Positions 1 through 9,615 of a stretch of 64,000 nt of DNA are shown piece by piece. The notes below the pieces were generated by a model, which did no database searches, was not told where the DNA came from, and saw only the letters and a program-made list of their open reading frames with translations. This stretch comes from Actinoallomurus sp963850195. Lineage in GTDB: Bacteria; Actinomycetota; Actinomycetes; Streptosporangiales; Streptosporangiaceae. Position numbers and translations under genes: made by a program. The number at the start of each line of letters is the position of its first letter. Positions within the stretch are counted from its first letter, which is position 1. The DNA lies in assembly GCA_963850195.1 (NCBI GenBank), contig CAWKKD010000005.1:1426001-1490000 (forward strand), read 5' to 3'.

Positions 1-231
1 GGCGGGTTCGCCGGCATGGTCCGTCACGCCGAGGTCGACTCGGCGGACCATCCGGCGGTGGCCGGGCTGCTCGAGCGCATCCACCTCGACGAGGTGCCCG
101 AGCCCGCGGCCCGGCCGGACCGGTTCGTCTACGACATCGAGATCGGCGACCGGAGCGCCCAGGTCGGCGAGGCCGACCTGCACGGCCCGCTCCGCGAACT
201 CGTCGACCGGGTCATGGACCACGGCTCATAG
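1..231 (+). CDS. protealysin inhibitor emfourin-like protein (C-terminal part)
   Basis: The reading frame is open from the first base, so the N-terminus lies outside the window; 76 residues are visible. The fragment opens with GGFAG, followed by a short acidic domain ending in a LRELVDRV helix. This matches the small emfourin-type inhibitors of M4 (thermolysin-like) metalloproteases as I recall the family, where a 'GGFAG' strand follows a short basic start. Emfourins normally sit beside an M4 protease gene, which would be to the left of this window. The gene converges on leuA with a hairpin between them. The family call rests on pattern memory of a short protein. Confidence 0.55.
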   Translation, partial: GGFAGMVRHAEVDSADHPAVAGLLERIHLDEVPEPAARPDRFVYDIEIGDRSAQVGEADLHGPLRELVDRVMDHGS

Positions 232-236
232 GAGAC

Positions 237-269
237 GTCCGGTGGGTCGGCTCCGAAGGCCCACCGGAC
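237..269. terminator. bidirectional hairpin between the emfourin-like gene and leuA
   Basis: A perfect 10-bp stem (GTCCGGTGGG, 237-246, with its complement at 260-269) closes a 13-nt loop. It lies 5 bp after one stop codon and 11 bp before the other in a convergent pair, so it can stop both transcripts. Confidence 0.75.
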
Positions 270-280
270 ATCCTCTGACC

Positions 281-1987
281 TCAGCGGCCGCTGCGGTTGA
301 CCGCCGACAGCACGGCCTTCAGCGAGGCGGTCACCGTGTTGACGTCAATGCCGACGCCCCACAGCACCTGGTCGCCGACCTGGCACTCGAGGTAGGCCGC
401 GGCCTTGGCGTCCGAACCCGACGACAGGGCGTGCTCGGTGTAGTCCAGCACGCGGGTGTCCAGGCCGATCGTGGCGAGCGCGTCGACGAACGCGGAGATC
501 GGGCCGTTGCCGATGCCCTCGATCTCGCGGATCTCCCCGTCGAGCCGTACATCGGCCTTGATGACGTCCTTCTCGTCCGCGCGTGAGTCGGCGCGGTGCG
601 CGAGGAGGCCGACCCGCGGACCGTTGGAGAGGAACTCCCGGTCGAAGATCCCCCACATCTGCTCGGGCGTGACCTCGCCGCCCTCGCCGTCGGTGTGCTC
701 CTGTACGACGCGGGAGAACTCGATCTGGAGCCGGCGCGGCAGGTCGAGCGAGTGCTCGGTCTTCATGATGTACGCGACGCCGCCCTTGCCGGACTGGCTG
801 TTGACCCGGATCACGGCGTCGTAGGAACGGCCGACGTCGCTCGGGTCGATCGGCAGGTACGGCAGCGCCCAGCGGTACTCCGAGGTCGGCACGCCCGCCT
901 CGGCCGCGTCGCGCTCGAGGGCGTCGAAGCCCTTCTTGATGGCGTCCTGGTGGGAGCCGGAGAAGGACGTGTAGACCAGGTCGCCGGAGTACGGGTGACG
1001 CTCGTGCACCGGGATCTGGTTGCAGTACTCCACTGTGCGGCGGATGCCGTCGATGTCGGAGAAGTCGATCTGCGGGTCGACGCCCTGGGAGAAGAGGTTC
1101 ATGCCCAGGGTGACGAGGCAGACGTTGCCGGTGCGCTCGCCGTTGCCGAACAGGCAGCCCTCGACGCGGTCGGCGCCGGCCATCGTCGCCAGCTCGGCGG
1201 AGGCGACGGCGGTGCCGCGGTCGTTGTGGGGGTGTACCGACAGCGCGACGTGCTCGCGGCGCGACAGGTTGCGGCTCATCCACTCGACCTGGTCGGCGTA
1301 GACGTTGGGCGTCGACCGCTCGATCGTGGACGGCAGGTTGAGGACGATCTCACGGCCCGGTCCGGGCTCCCAGACGTCCATGACCGCCTCGCAGACCTCC
1401 AGCGCGAACTCGATCTCGGTGTCGATGAAGATCTCGGGGCTGTACTCGTAGCCGAAGTCGCAGTCGCCGAGGTACTTCTCGGCGAACTTCATGACGTGCT
1501 GGGTGCCCTGTACCGCCAGGGCCTTGCACTCGTCCTTGTCGACGCCGAACACCACGCGGCGGAACAGCGGCGCCGTGGCGTTGTAGAGGTGCACGGTCGC
1601 GTTCGGCGCGCCGGCCAGGGACTGCACGGTCCGCTCGATCAGTTCTTCACGCGCCTGGGTCAGCACGGAGATCTGGACGTCGGCGGGTACGTGACCCCCC
1701 TCGATGAGCTGGCGGACGAAGTCGAAGTCGGTCTGGCTCGCGGCCGGGAAACCGACTTCGATCTCCTTGTAGCCCATCCGGACCAGCAGCTCGAACATCG
1801 CGAGCTTGCGGGCGGGGCTCATCGGGTCGATCAGCGCCTGGTTGCCGTCCCGCAGGTCGGTCGACAGCCAGCGCGGCGCCGTGGTGATCGTCTTGCCCGG
1901 CCAGGTACGGTCCGGCAGGTCGACCGTCTGAAACGGCGCGTAGCGATGGAAGGGCATGGGGCTGGACTGCTGCTTGATGCTTCGCAT
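281..1987 (-). CDS. leuA: 2-isopropylmalate synthase
   Basis: Catalyses the first committed step of leucine synthesis, condensing acetyl-CoA with 2-oxoisovalerate. The 568-aa protein has the long actinobacterial architecture: a TIM-barrel catalytic domain with the DLRDGNQ motif near residue 45 (divalent metal and substrate), HPHNDRG near 252 and GNGERTGN near 280, then a C-terminal LeuA allosteric domain (about 440-560) that binds leucine in this family. The ATG start has no good Shine-Dalgarno; a second ATG 10 codons in (1955-1957) is an alternative. Upstream, 276 bp contain a Leu-codon-rich leader, suggesting attenuation on top of feedback inhibition. Confidence 0.95.
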   Translation of the reverse strand: MRSIKQQSSPMPFHRYAPFQTVDLPDRTWPGKTITTAPRWLSTDLRDGNQALIDPMSPARKLAMFELLVRMGYKEIEVGFPAASQTDFDFVRQLIEGGHVPADVQISVLTQAREELIERTVQSLAGAPNATVHLYNATAPLFRRVVFGVDKDECKALAVQGTQHVMKFAEKYLGDCDFGYEYSPEIFIDTEIEFALEVCEAVMDVWEPGPGREIVLNLPSTIERSTPNVYADQVEWMSRNLSRREHVALSVHPHNDRGTAVASAELATMAGADRVEGCLFGNGERTGNVCLVTLGMNLFSQGVDPQIDFSDIDGIRRTVEYCNQIPVHERHPYSGDLVYTSFSGSHQDAIKKGFDALERDAAEAGVPTSEYRWALPYLPIDPSDVGRSYDAVIRVNSQSGKGGVAYIMKTEHSLDLPRRLQIEFSRVVQEHTDGEGGEVTPEQMWGIFDREFLSNGPRVGLLAHRADSRADEKDVIKADVRLDGEIREIEGIGNGPISAFVDALATIGLDTRVLDYTEHALSSGSDAKAAAYLECQVGDQVLWGVGIDVNTVTASLKAVLSAVNRSGR

Positions 1988-2040
1988 GAGATAACCGGTG
2001 CTCCCAGAGAGTGCCTGCGGCCGACGGTCACGCCGAAGCC

Positions 2041-2118
2041 CCGCGGCAGGGAGCCGGCCGTTTACAGGGCCCCGCCGCGGCCGCTAAGGAGGAGCAGCTC
2101 GCGCAGCACGCTCAACAA
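2041..2118 (-). promoter_or_regulatory. putative leucine leader peptide and attenuator of leuA
   Basis: On the leuA strand a short frame from TTG (2118-2116) to TAA (2064-2062) reads TTG TTG AGC GTG CTG CGC, then GAG, four consecutive Leu codons (CTG CTC CTC CTT), and ends in CTG TAA. Its 3' half (2074-2080, GCCGCGG on +) pairs perfectly with 2041-2047 (CCGCGGC), making a hairpin around the leader stop; 2046-2050 can alternatively pair with 2014-2018 nearer leuA. Ribosome-mediated attenuation of leuA is known in actinobacteria. The leader start is not resolved: GTG at 2109 is possible, and no Shine-Dalgarno is well placed. Confidence 0.5.
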
Positions 2119-2233
2119 GCTAACAGACCACGCCCGGTCCTCCCAACCACGTCCCAACAGGCGAGACGGCTGTGATGACACGGGAGCACGGTAACCGGGT
2201 GTTCTACATCGCCACTCGAGGGGTGAGCAGGGA

Positions 2234-2248
2234 ATCACCAAAGGTGAT
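2234..2248. promoter_or_regulatory. small palindrome between the DDAH gene and leuA
   Basis: ATCACC-AAA-GGTGAT is a perfect 6-bp inverted repeat placed 16 bp after the DDAH-type gene and about 250 bp upstream of leuA. It could be a weak terminator of the former or an operator of the latter; the sequence does not decide. Confidence 0.25.
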
Positions 2249-2263
2249 CACAGAGAACGACGA

Positions 2264-3025
2264 TCAGGGGATGAGCACGCTCAGGCAGGTGACGCAGCCC
2301 TCGACCTTCTCGAATTCTGAGATGTCGACCACGGTCACGTCGTAGCCGTCGCCGTCGAGCAGCTCCGCCGTACGCGGCGCCGACGCGGCGACGAGCAGGT
2401 GCCGGTCCCCCAGGACCACGATGTGGGCGCCCGAGGGCTCCAGCGCCACGCCGAGGAAGGGCAGGGCGCGGGTGTCGACGAACTCCGGGATGCCGAACAA
2501 CGAACCGTCCGGCAAGGCGGTCATGCCCGACTTCAGGTGCAGGCAGCCCTGCAGGGCCACCGGGACGACGCGGCGCCCGCGGGTGGCGAGCAGCCGGGTG
2601 AGCTGGCAGATCGCGTCCTCGTTCGTACGCCCCGAGCGCCCCGTGTAGACGGTGTTGCCGACCTGGAGGACGTCGCCGCCGTCGAGGGTGCCCTCACCGT
2701 CGATCCGGGCCGTCTCCAGCCCGAGATCGTTGATCATCTCCTCCATCGACGCGAGCTCGTCCCGGCGTTCCGGCGCGCCGGAACGTGCCAGGACCGCCAG
2801 GTCGGCGCAGACGACCACGGTGTCCTCGACGAACACGCCGTCGGGCAGGTCGTCCTCGGGCGGCAGATAGCGGACCTTCCAGCCGGCGGACTCCAGGGCC
2901 GCGATGTACGCGTCGTGCTGACGTGCCGCGAGCTCGACGTCGACGGGACGCCGGTCGACGTGCGTGACGATGCCCTCCCCGAGCCGGGGGCTCGGGCGCC
3001 GTACCAGCGCGCACTTCTCAGTCAC
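2264..3025 (-). CDS. ddaH: dimethylarginine dimethylaminohydrolase-type hydrolase
   Basis: Member of the guanidino-modifying fold. DDAH hydrolyses methylated arginines to citrulline and methylamines. With the GTG start at 3025 (preceded by GAGGAG at 6 nt) it has 253 residues, the usual bacterial DDAH length. Visible landmarks are FVED near 65, LDGGD near 114, the catalytic His in LHLKSG (about 163) and the C-terminal nucleophile Cys in VTCLS (about 247). An in-frame ATG further upstream (3052) lacks a ribosome site. It lies upstream of leuA on the same strand but 276 bp away, so probably a separate unit. Substrate within the family is not proven. Confidence 0.85.
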   Translation of the reverse strand: MTEKCALVRRPSPRLGEGIVTHVDRRPVDVELAARQHDAYIAALESAGWKVRYLPPEDDLPDGVFVEDTVVVCADLAVLARSGAPERRDELASMEEMINDLGLETARIDGEGTLDGGDVLQVGNTVYTGRSGRTNEDAICQLTRLLATRGRRVVPVALQGCLHLKSGMTALPDGSLFGIPEFVDTRALPFLGVALEPSGAHIVVLGDRHLLVAASAPRTAELLDGDGYDVTVVDISEFEKVEGCVTCLSVLIP

Positions 3026-3083
3026 GATGCTCTCCTCGTTCCGCTCCCGCACGGCCGGCCGCGCGCTCCCACGTGGCCCGCCG

Positions 3084-3698
3084 TCACTCCCTGGCCGCGC
3101 CCTCCGTGGTACTGATCACACCGACGGCGTGGGCGGCCGTCATTCCGAGCCTCTGTGCGACGTCGTGCAGTGCCTGCCGCTCACCGGCCGTGATCGTGCC
3201 GTCGGCCAGCGCGATCCGCACGGCCTGGGCGAAGAACCACTCACGTGCCTCCGTCGTGAGCTGGGTTCCGGCCTTCGCGATCATCTCACCGGCCTCATGG
3301 GCCGGGCGAGACAGGTCGGCCTCGAGCGCCTCCACGCCCCAGCCCTCGTCGCCGTACCCGCGTACGGCGTCGATCGCGCGTGCCCGCGCACCGGTGTCGG
3401 TCGGGTCGCCGGCGAGGAGGACCGTGGCCGCGGCGGCCCGCATCGCGACCGGCAGGTCCTCGGCCATCTGCGCCGTCGTGGGGAGGCGCAGCGCCCCGAG
3501 GTTGAACCTGCACCGGCACGCCGAGCACTCGACGATCTCGCCCAGGTGCTTCAGCGGGATCACCGGCACGAAGAACAGCGTGAACCATCGCCGGGCGGCC
3601 CGCTGCCGATAGGGCCGATCCCCGCCGCAGCTCGGGCAGTGGAACTCGCCCGCGCCCACGGTCCGGAAGAACACGGAAAGACCGAATATCAGCAACAC
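3084..3698 (-). CDS. zinc-ribbon and TerB-like domain protein
   Basis: A 204-aa protein of unknown function. The first 17 residues are hydrophobic, followed by a zinc ribbon (CPSC at 21-24 and CSAC at 58-61, with a further Cys at 63) separated by a second hydrophobic patch around 39-50. The second half (about 80-200) is an all-helical acidic domain with the DGTITAGER-type signature of tellurite-resistance TerB proteins. The GTG start is fixed by GGAGGAG 7-8 nt upstream. Such ribbon plus TerB proteins are common in actinomycetes but lack an assigned role; a metal- or stress-related adaptor at the membrane is only a guess. Confidence 0.7.
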   Translation of the reverse strand: MLLIFGLSVFFRTVGAGEFHCPSCGGDRPYRQRAARRWFTLFFVPVIPLKHLGEIVECSACRCRFNLGALRLPTTAQMAEDLPVAMRAAAATVLLAGDPTDTGARARAIDAVRGYGDEGWGVEALEADLSRPAHEAGEMIAKAGTQLTTEAREWFFAQAVRIALADGTITAGERQALHDVAQRLGMTAAHAVGVISTTEGAARE

Positions 3699-3812
3699 CG
3701 GCGGACTCCTCCTCTTACTGGCCTGATGCCCGACCGACCCGATCCTGCCGCATCTTCCGGCCGGACAAAAAGGATTCGCCGATTCGGGCTCCTCTCCTGT
3801 TCAGTGGGTCTC

Positions 3813-4763
3813 ATGCGTCTCACGCCCATCGAACGCACCGACTCCGCCGCTATCCGGCGGCTCTACGACCTGTACGCGGCGACACTTCGCGCCGACGATC
3901 CGGCCGGTCCCGGCCTCACCTTCGACTGCTTCCGCGGCATCGTGACCTACGGCCGGACCGGCGATCCACGGGAGATCTGGATCGCCGAGGACGGCATGGC
4001 GGGCGCCTGGTTCGAGCTGCCGGTGCGTGAGAACACTCACGCGATGGTCGCCGAGGTGTTCGTCCATCCCGAGCACCGGCGACGCGGCGCCGGGCGGGAG
4101 CTGCTCGCCCACCTCACCGGGCGCGCGCACGCCCACGGGCGCCGCGTCCTGATCGCCGGGGCCCCGAACTCCTCGGCGGGCGCGGCGTTCGCGGGGGCGA
4201 TCGGCGCCGAGCCGGCGATCGAGGACGTACGCCAGGTCCTCGACCTCGCCGACGTGCCCGGCGGGCTGCCCGAGCGCGCCGACGGCTACGAGCTGACGTA
4301 CTGGCAGGGCCCCTGCCCGCCCGAGCTGCGGTCCGCGATGGCGCGGCTGCGCGGCACGATGAACGACGCCCCGCTCGGCGACCTCGACTGGAAGGACGAG
4401 TCGTGGGACGAGGGCCGGGTCGCGGCACACGACCGGATCCACGAGCTGTGGAACATCCGCGGCCACATCACGCTCGCCCGGCACGTGGCGTCGGGCGAGC
4501 CGGCCGGCTACACCGAGGTGCACGTCGACGGTGAGGGCCCCTGGGCGCTGCAGGAGGACACCGCGGTCGCCCGCACCCACCGCGGGCACGGCCTCGGGTT
4601 CGTGCTCAAGGCCGCGATGCTGCGGCGGCTGCGCGAGCGCGAGCCGTCCGTACGCCGGATCCTGACGTGGAACGCCGCCGACAACGCGCACATGCGCGCG
4701 GTGAACGAGCGGCTCGGCTTCCGCGTGCTGGACCGCTGGCACGAGTGGCAGCTACGCCTGTGA
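3813..4763 (+). CDS. GNAT-family N-acetyltransferase, two tandem domains
   Basis: A 316-aa protein with two GNAT folds. The N-terminal domain carries the acetyl-CoA loop HRRRGAGRELL near residue 90; the C-terminal one has THRGHGLGFVLK near 255 and the terminal NERLGF segment typical of GNATs. Tandem GNATs of this size occur in antibiotic or amino-acid acetylation, but the substrate cannot be read from sequence. The ATG at 3813 is chosen because upstream codons in the same open frame lie inside a region antisense to the TerB gene. It converges on era with 7 bp between the stop codons and no obvious terminator. Confidence 0.85.
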   Translation: MRLTPIERTDSAAIRRLYDLYAATLRADDPAGPGLTFDCFRGIVTYGRTGDPREIWIAEDGMAGAWFELPVRENTHAMVAEVFVHPEHRRRGAGRELLAHLTGRAHAHGRRVLIAGAPNSSAGAAFAGAIGAEPAIEDVRQVLDLADVPGGLPERADGYELTYWQGPCPPELRSAMARLRGTMNDAPLGDLDWKDESWDEGRVAAHDRIHELWNIRGHITLARHVASGEPAGYTEVHVDGEGPWALQEDTAVARTHRGHGLGFVLKAAMLRRLREREPSVRRILTWNAADNAHMRAVNERLGFRVLDRWHEWQLRL

Positions 4764-4770
4764 CCGCGGC

Positions 4771-5694
4771 TCAGTCGTAGAAGCCGAGACGGCGCAGCTG
4801 CTTGGGGTCGCGCTGCCAGTCCTTGGCCACCTTGATCCGCAGGTCGAGGTAGACCCGGGTGCCCAGCAGCGCCTCGATCTGCTTGCGGGCGCGCGTGCCG
4901 ACATCCTTGAGGCGCGCGCCCTTCGGGCCGATCACGATGCCCTTCTGGCTGGGACGCTCGACGAAGAGCCAGGCCTGCACGTCGATCAGGTCGTCCCGGT
5001 CGTCGCGCGCCCGCATCTCCTCGACGACCACCGCGATCGAGTGCGGCAGCTCGTCGCGTACGCCCTCGAGCGCGGCCTCTCGGATCAGCTCGGCCACCAT
5101 GAGCTGCTCGGGCTCATCGGTGAGCTCGCCCTCGGGGTACAGCGGCATGCCCTCGGGCAGCCGCTGGGCGAAGAGGTCGCTCACCACGTCGAGCTGGAAT
5201 CCGGACTCGGCCGAACACGGCACGACGTCGGCCCAGTCGCCCAGCTTCGAGACCTTCAGGAGCTGGTCGGCGATCTGCTCGTGGCTCGCCAGGTCGGTCT
5301 TGGTGACCACGGCGATCACCGGGGTCTTCTTCACCTGGGCCAGCTCGGCCGCGATGAAGCGGTCACCGGGCCCGACCGCGTCACTGGCCGGTACGCAGAA
5401 GCCGATCACGTCGACCTCGCTGAGCGTGGAGCGCACCAGGCTGTCCAGCCGCTCGCCCAGCAGCGTGCGGGGCTTGTGCAGGCCGGGGGTGTCCACGATG
5501 ACGAGCTGGGCGTCCGGCCGGTGCACGATGCCACGGATGGCGCGGCGTGTCGTCTGCGGCTTGCTGCTGGTGATCGCCACCTTGGTGCCGACGAGGGCGT
5601 TCATGAGCGTGGACTTGCCCACGTTGGGGCGCCCGATGAAGCAGGCGAAGCCCGATCTGAACGGGGTTCCGGTCGATGTCTGGGGCGAGGTCAC
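4771..5694 (-). CDS. era: GTPase Era
   Basis: Essential 30S-subunit assembly GTPase that binds the 3' end of 16S rRNA. G1 GRPNVGKST at 21-29, G3 DTPG and G4 TKTD are present, followed by a C-terminal KH domain with the GPKG loop. It is last in the minus-strand series phoH-ybeY-CNNM-CDA-like-era. I chose GTG at 5694 because it gives the usual short N-terminus before FRSGF. GTG at 5736 is an alternative, with GAGGAG about 12 nt upstream of it. Neither has an ideal ribosome site. Confidence 0.95.
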   Translation of the reverse strand: MTSPQTSTGTPFRSGFACFIGRPNVGKSTLMNALVGTKVAITSSKPQTTRRAIRGIVHRPDAQLVIVDTPGLHKPRTLLGERLDSLVRSTLSEVDVIGFCVPASDAVGPGDRFIAAELAQVKKTPVIAVVTKTDLASHEQIADQLLKVSKLGDWADVVPCSAESGFQLDVVSDLFAQRLPEGMPLYPEGELTDEPEQLMVAELIREAALEGVRDELPHSIAVVVEEMRARDDRDDLIDVQAWLFVERPSQKGIVIGPKGARLKDVGTRARKQIEALLGTRVYLDLRIKVAKDWQRDPKQLRRLGFYD

Positions 5695-5745
5695 ATCCCC
5701 GATTGTCCCGTACTCGCGATCGCGGCCTGACCGCACGGCGCCGGG

Positions 5746-6075
5746 TCAGCTCCTCAGTACGGTCCGCAGGACGCCGTCGGGACCCGCGACGAGCACCGGC
5801 GCCTTGGGTCCGAGGTCGCGTACGGCCGCGATGTCCGGCGTCTCGTCGTCCGTGACGACGGCCGCCGCCTCGAGGTCCTGCGCGCCGCTGGACACCGCCA
5901 TCGCGACCGCCACCTGAAGGGCGGTCAGCTTCAGCGACGGCAGGTCGACCGGGCCGGCGGCGTAGGTGCGGCCACTCTCGTCGCGCACCGCGGCACCCTC
6001 GGCGAAGCCGGAACGCGCACGCGTCGACCGGGCCAGGGTGATGATCTTGGAATCTTCGGCATCGAGCTCGCTCAC
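5746..6075 (-). CDS. cytidine-deaminase-like protein lacking zinc ligands
   Basis: A 109-aa protein encoded directly upstream of era in many actinomycetes and usually labelled cytidine deaminase. The CDA scaffold is recognisable (GAAVRDESGRTYAAGPVDLP then TALQVAVAMAVSSG), but the zinc motifs that define the enzyme, HAE or CAE and PCxxC, are absent: the position expected to hold the first ligand reads LTALQ and there is no cysteine in the whole protein. It is therefore very unlikely to deaminate cytidine. Linkage to era suggests a role around ribosome maturation or an RNA/nucleoside-binding function, which is inference. Confidence 0.8.
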   Translation of the reverse strand: MSELDAEDSKIITLARSTRARSGFAEGAAVRDESGRTYAAGPVDLPSLKLTALQVAVAMAVSSGAQDLEAAAVVTDDETPDIAAVRDLGPKAPVLVAGPDGVLRTVLRS

Positions 6076-6116
6076 AGCGCCAAGGGTACTTCGCCGACGG
6101 CGACCGGCCGCCGGAG

Positions 6117-7430
6117 TCAGGCGTCGGCGTTCTCCCGGTCCTCTACAGGGCGCTCGTCCTTCTCGGACTCGATGCGCTCGATGAGCACCGTACTGATCCG
6201 GTTGCGACGACCGGCCAGGCTTTCGGCAGTGAGCGTCAGGCCCGCCACGGTCGCCTGCGAACCGGCGATCGGCACCCGCCCGAGCGCGTGCGCGAGCAGG
6301 CCGCCCACCGTCTCGACGTCCTCCACCTCGATCTCGACCCCGAACAGGTCGGCGAGGTCCTCCACCGGCAGCCGCGCGGTGACGCGCGTCGCGCCATCGC
6401 CGACGTGCTCGACGGGCGGCGCCTCCTGGTCGTACTCGTCGGTGATCTCACCGACGATCTCCTCGAGGATGTCCTCGATCGTGACCAGGCCGGCCGTGCC
6501 GCCGTACTCGTCGATCACGACGGCGCAGTGGATCCGCCGGGCCTGCATCTCGCGCAGGAGCTGGTCGATCGGCTTGCTGTCGGGGACGTACGTCGCGGGG
6601 CGCATGGTGGACTCGACCTTCTCCACCGACTCGCCGTCGCGGTATTCGTGGCTGCGCCGGACGATGTCCTTGAGGTAGGCGACGCCGACCACGTCGTCCT
6701 CGTTCTCGCCGACCACCGGGATGCGGGAGAACCCGCTGCGCAGGGCCAGCGACAACGCCTGCCGCAGCGTCTTGTCGCGCTCGATGAAGACCATGTCCGT
6801 ACGCGGCACCATGACCTCGCGTACGAGCGTGTCGCCGAGCTCGAAGACCGAGTGGATCATCTCGCGCTCGTCCGGCTCGATGAGCCGGCGCTGTTCGGCC
6901 AGGTCGACGAGGTCGCGCAGCTCCGCCTCCGAGCTGAACGGCCCCTCACGGAAGCCCTTGCCGGGGGTGAGCGCGTTGCCGAGCAGGATGAGCAGCTTCG
7001 GCAGCGGGCCGAGCACCCGCGCCAGCGGGTGGATCAGCGCGGCGCCGAACAGCGCGACCGGGTCGACGTGCTGGCGGCCGAGCGTGCGCGGGCTCACGCC
7101 CACGGCGATGTAGCTGACCACGATCATCACCGCGGCCGCCGTGATGTAGGCCGGCCAGCTCTCGCCGAGCCAGGCCGTGCACACGATCGTCACGATCACC
7201 GTCGCGCCCAGCTCGCAGCTGACTCGCAGCAGCAGGACGAGGTTGAGGTAGCGCGGCGGGTCGGCCACGACCTCGGCGAGGCGTACGGCGGCCCGGCGGC
7301 CCTCGCGCAGCATCTCCTCGACCCGTACCCGGGAGATCCGGGCCAGGGCGGTCTCGGCGCTGGCGAACAGCGCCGCGACCGTGACGAGCACGGCGGCCAG
7401 GATGATGAGCCAGACCTGGGCGATGGTCAT
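6117..7430 (-). CDS. CNNM/CorC-type membrane protein with CBS domains
   Basis: A 437-aa membrane protein of the hemolysin/CorC/CNNM family, linked to Mg2+ or Co2+ transport. Layout: an N-terminal DUF21 region with about four membrane spans (1-185), a CBS pair (about 205-340, including VPRTDMVFI and VIDEYGGTAGLVT) and a C-terminal CorC_HlyC domain (about 350-425). The ATG overlaps the stop codon of ybeY by 4 bp (ATGA), so the two are translationally coupled. The acidic tail is not part of a known domain. Confidence 0.9.
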   Translation of the reverse strand: MTIAQVWLIILAAVLVTVAALFASAETALARISRVRVEEMLREGRRAAVRLAEVVADPPRYLNLVLLLRVSCELGATVIVTIVCTAWLGESWPAYITAAAVMIVVSYIAVGVSPRTLGRQHVDPVALFGAALIHPLARVLGPLPKLLILLGNALTPGKGFREGPFSSEAELRDLVDLAEQRRLIEPDEREMIHSVFELGDTLVREVMVPRTDMVFIERDKTLRQALSLALRSGFSRIPVVGENEDDVVGVAYLKDIVRRSHEYRDGESVEKVESTMRPATYVPDSKPIDQLLREMQARRIHCAVVIDEYGGTAGLVTIEDILEEIVGEITDEYDQEAPPVEHVGDGATRVTARLPVEDLADLFGVEIEVEDVETVGGLLAHALGRVPIAGSQATVAGLTLTAESLAGRRNRISTVLIERIESEKDERPVEDRENADA

Positions 7431-7911
7431 GAGGAAGGGGTCTGCGCGCGGGCTTCACGCCAGGAGGCGAGAAGCTCCGCCTGCAGGCCGAACATCTCCT
7501 TGTGCTCCTCGGGCTCGGCGTGGTCGTAGCCGAGCAGGTGCAGGATGCCGTGCGTGCACAGCATGTGAAGCTCGTCCTCGGTGCTGTGGCCCGCCTGCCG
7601 GGCCTGCTTGACCGCGATGACCGGGCACAGCACGACGTCGCCGAGCAGCGCCGGGTCGACGGGTGCGTCCTCGGCGCCGCCGGAGACGTGGCCGGGACGC
7701 AGCTCGTCCATCGGGAAGGCCAGCACGTCGGTCGGGCCGGGCTCGCCCATCCACTTCTCGTGCAGCTCCGTCATCGCCGCCTCGTCCACCAGGACGATGG
7801 ACAGCTCGGCGAGCGGGTGCACGCTCATCCGGTCCAGCACGTGGGTGGCCAGGGCGGACAGCGTGGCCTCGTCGACGGCGTCGCCGGACTCGTTGAGGAC
7901 CTCGATGCTCA

Positions 7912-7915
<4 letters not shown>
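7427..7915 (-). CDS. ybeY: endoribonuclease YbeY, rRNA maturation factor
   Basis: Single-strand endoribonuclease involved in 16S rRNA 3'-end processing and ribosome quality control. The 162-aa protein carries the diagnostic HGILHLLGYDH, giving three zinc-binding histidines at 122, 126 and 132. The gene overlaps phoH upstream (ATGA) and the CNNM gene downstream (ATGA), the usual phoH-ybeY-CNNM order. It begins with two Met codons. Confidence 0.95.
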
Positions 7916-8967
<1,052 letters not shown>

Positions 8968-9087
8968 AGCCCGGCCTTTCGGCCTTTTCGCCCCTGCCTT
9001 TCGGTCACGATGGGATCGCCGGCTGCGTGCCCTCCATGGTACCGGGCTCCGCGCTCCGTGCCCGGTTGATGATCAACGACCGGAGGT

Positions 9088-9438
9088 CTATCCCGGCGGC
9101 CAGTTCAGTCCGCGTCCGCCGAGCACGTGGGCGTGCACGTGGAACACGGTCTGGCCCGCGCCGGAGCCGGTGTTGAAGACGACGCGGTATCCGGTATCGG
9201 CCACGTCATCGCCCACGGCGACCGCGTGCGCCTCGCGTACGAGCTCGGCGAGCAGGTCGCCGTCGGCCGCGGCGAGATCGGCGGCGGTCGCGTGGTGCTC
9301 CTTCGGGATCACCAGCACATGCGTCGGCGCCTGCGGGTTGATGTCGCGAAACGCCAGCGTGCGAACGGACTCACGCACAACCGTCGCGGGCACGTCACCG
9401 GACACGATCTTGCAGAACAAGCAGTCGTGTTCTGTCAC
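9088..9438 (-). CDS. HIT-family nucleotide-binding hydrolase
   Basis: A 116-aa HinT-like protein, a nucleoside phosphoramidate or mononucleotide hydrolase. The triad HVHAHV (His100, 102, 104) is complete, and CLFC at 6-9 is part of the zinc site often seen in bacterial HIT proteins. The GTG start has AAGGAGAG upstream. The gene lies between rsmE and phoH in gene order, although here the sigma-factor operon is inserted between it and rsmE. Confidence 0.92.
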   Translation of the reverse strand: MTEHDCLFCKIVSGDVPATVVRESVRTLAFRDINPQAPTHVLVIPKEHHATAADLAAADGDLLAELVREAHAVAVGDDVADTGYRVVFNTGSGAGQTVFHVHAHVLGGRGLNWPPG

Positions 9439-9615
9439 TGAACTCTCCTTCGCCCCGCGGTCAGCGAATGTTATCGCGCTGCTCCCGGACCGGCCGTCTG
9501 AGAATCGTTACGCGCTCACGCGTGTAGGTATGGCCAAGACGCGCCATCCTCTGGTTATCGTTGCACTCACGCGAACCCCCCGGCGCGCGGAATTGAGCCC
9601 CCATCCGAAGCCGGT

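Noticed and set aside
2041..2263. T-box riboswitch before leuA
   Set aside because: No T-box core sequence or specifier-loop layout was found; the Leu-codon leader explains the region better.
5746..6075. Functional cytidine deaminase
   Set aside because: All zinc-binding residues are absent.
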